From contig DATMYQ010000098.1 in assembly GCA_035560935.1 (NCBI GenBank), positions 1 to 6,183 of the forward strand: DNA of 6,183 nucleotides, read 5' to 3'. Under the pieces are notes generated by a model. The model did no database searches. It saw only the letters and a program-made list of their open reading frames with translations, and was not told the DNA's origin. The stretch comes from DATMYQ01 sp035560935 (GTDB taxonomy: Bacteria; Bacillota; Negativicutes; Sporomusales; Sporomusaceae). Position 1 is the stretch's first letter. Each line of letters begins with the position of its first letter. The translations under genes and the position numbers were made by a program. Below are positions 5,387 to 6,183 of the stretch, one piece after another.

Positions 5387-6100
5387 ATGAAAAAAGCAAT
5401 AGTGATCGGGGCTTCATCAGGGATCGGCAGGCAACTGGCCAAAGTACTGGCGGAAAATGAGTATGCAGTGGGACTTGTGGGCAGAAGAACCGAACTTTTG
5501 CAAAAACTGCAAAAAGAAATAGCCTCAGATTCCTATATCGCCAGTTTTGATATTTCGCAGGCGGCAGCTAAGAGTGCTCTGGAAGCGCTGATTCAGGAAA
5601 TGAATGGAGTGGAGCTTATAGTCATCAGTGCCGGCTGCGGTTTTTTGAATCCTGATTTGGATTTTGCCAGGGAAAAAGAAACTATTGAGGTTAACGTAGT
5701 GGGTTTTGCAGCTATGGCTAACGTCGCTTTTAAATATTTTCAGGCACAGGGTAATGGGCACATTGTCGGATTATCCTCCATTGCCGCGATCCGGGGAAGT
5801 GCTGAAGCTCCGGCGTACAGCGCCTCAAAAGCTTTTGTGTCAAATTATTTGGAAGGGTTGCGAAAAAAAGCCGGCAAACTCGGTCTGCCGATTACGGTGA
5901 CGAATATGCAGCCAGGGTTTGTCGATACGGCGATGGCGCAGGGAGACGGACTGTTTTGGGTGGCTTCGCCTGAGGAAGCGGCGCGACAGATTTACGAAGC
6001 GATTGATGGTAAAAAAAATCACGCATACATAACGAAACGCTGGGGGATCATTGCGGGGTTGCTCAAAATAATCCCGAATTGGCTGTATAACAAAATATGA
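5387..6100 (+). CDS. Classical short-chain dehydrogenase/reductase (SDR), NADP(H)-type
   Basis: The product has 237 residues, a normal length for a classical SDR, and is cytosolic. It has the Rossmann dinucleotide motif GASSGIG (8-14), a GRR pair at the end of the second strand (32-34) that favours the 2'-phosphate of NADP(H), and D55 for the adenine-ring pocket. The NAG motif appears as SAG (81-83). The catalytic tetrad is N103, S131, Y144 and K148 (YSASK). PGFVDT (176-181) closes the cofactor site. It should reduce a carbonyl or oxidise an alcohol; the substrate cannot be inferred. It resembles the YqjQ/DltE-like small SDRs in general layout, but I do not assign it to one. The start is supported by GGAG (5373-5376) ten bases before the ATG. 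The C-terminus is basic and hydrophobic (LLKIIPNWLYNKI), as in SDRs that associate loosely with membranes. It may be cotranscribed with the HD-GYP gene and is closed by its own terminator. Confidence 0.94.
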   Translation: MKKAIVIGASSGIGRQLAKVLAENEYAVGLVGRRTELLQKLQKEIASDSYIASFDISQAAAKSALEALIQEMNGVELIVISAGCGFLNPDLDFAREKETIEVNVVGFAAMANVAFKYFQAQGNGHIVGLSSIAAIRGSAEAPAYSASKAFVSNYLEGLRKKAGKLGLPITVTNMQPGFVDTAMAQGDGLFWVASPEEAARQIYEAIDGKKNHAYITKRWGIIAGLLKIIPNWLYNKI

Positions 6101-6105
6101 GAAGA

Positions 6106-6156
6106 AAAACATCCTTTCATTGCGGAGCTCGGTCTGCGGAGGAAGGATGTTTTGTT
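6106..6156 (+). terminator. Intrinsic terminator of the SDR gene
   Basis: AAAACATCCTT (6106-6116) and AAGGATGTTTT (6143-6153) form an 11-bp stem that runs into TTTTGTT. One G-U pair and one C-G pair extend it inward, and an inner small stem (GCGGA with TCTGC) can stack in the loop. It begins six bases after the stop codon. The flanking A-run makes it partly symmetrical, so it could also stop transcription arriving from the right. Confidence 0.85.
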
Positions 6157-6183
6157 AAAAAGTTATCAAAAATCAAAGAAAAC

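Overview
The window reads like a mid-GC Firmicutes chromosome. Shine-Dalgarno sites are strong (AAGGAG, AAAGGAG, GGAGGG), intrinsic terminators are hairpins followed by U-tracts, and the gene set is a DMT-type exporter, an HD-GYP protein and a small SDR. A didermic Firmicute of the Negativicutes type is my guess, but nothing here proves the lineage.

Layout. Bases 1-1946 are the 3' part of a large, unrecognised plus-strand gene whose frame is open through the left edge. It is beta-rich in the first half, helical and aromatic-rich in the second half, and falls from about 55% to about 37% GC along its length. It is followed by a strong terminator (2018-2049). A second hairpin (2092-2136), U-tracted on both strands, also closes a converging minus-strand gene. 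That gene is a previously hidden 28-residue single-pass membrane protein (2150-2236) with its own Shine-Dalgarno site. Bases 2237-2598 are otherwise non-coding and hold the divergent control region. At its right end sit a perfect 19-bp palindrome (2563-2581) and an extended -10 box (2584-2592) ending six bases before the ATG of an EamA/DMT-family transporter (2599-3507). The transporter mRNA may therefore be leaderless and palindrome-controlled.

The transporter is followed by about 500 bases with no convincing gene (3508-4003). This stretch begins with a very good ribosome-binding site and a 13-codon micro-ORF, and it contains a 13-bp hairpin plus T-rich tract about 100 bases before the next gene. 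That next gene (4004-5245) is a soluble tandem HD-domain protein. Its C-terminal half is an intact HD-GYP domain (cyclic-di-GMP phosphodiesterase type), and its N-terminal half is a decayed copy that has lost key residues. After 141 bases without a visible terminator comes a classical NADP-type short-chain dehydrogenase (5387-6100), closed by a terminator at 6106-6156.

How the genes fit together: HD-GYP and SDR may share a transcript. I see no functional link between the large orphan, the exporter and the HD-GYP protein. The window holds no tRNA, rRNA, CRISPR array or recognisable insertion sequence.
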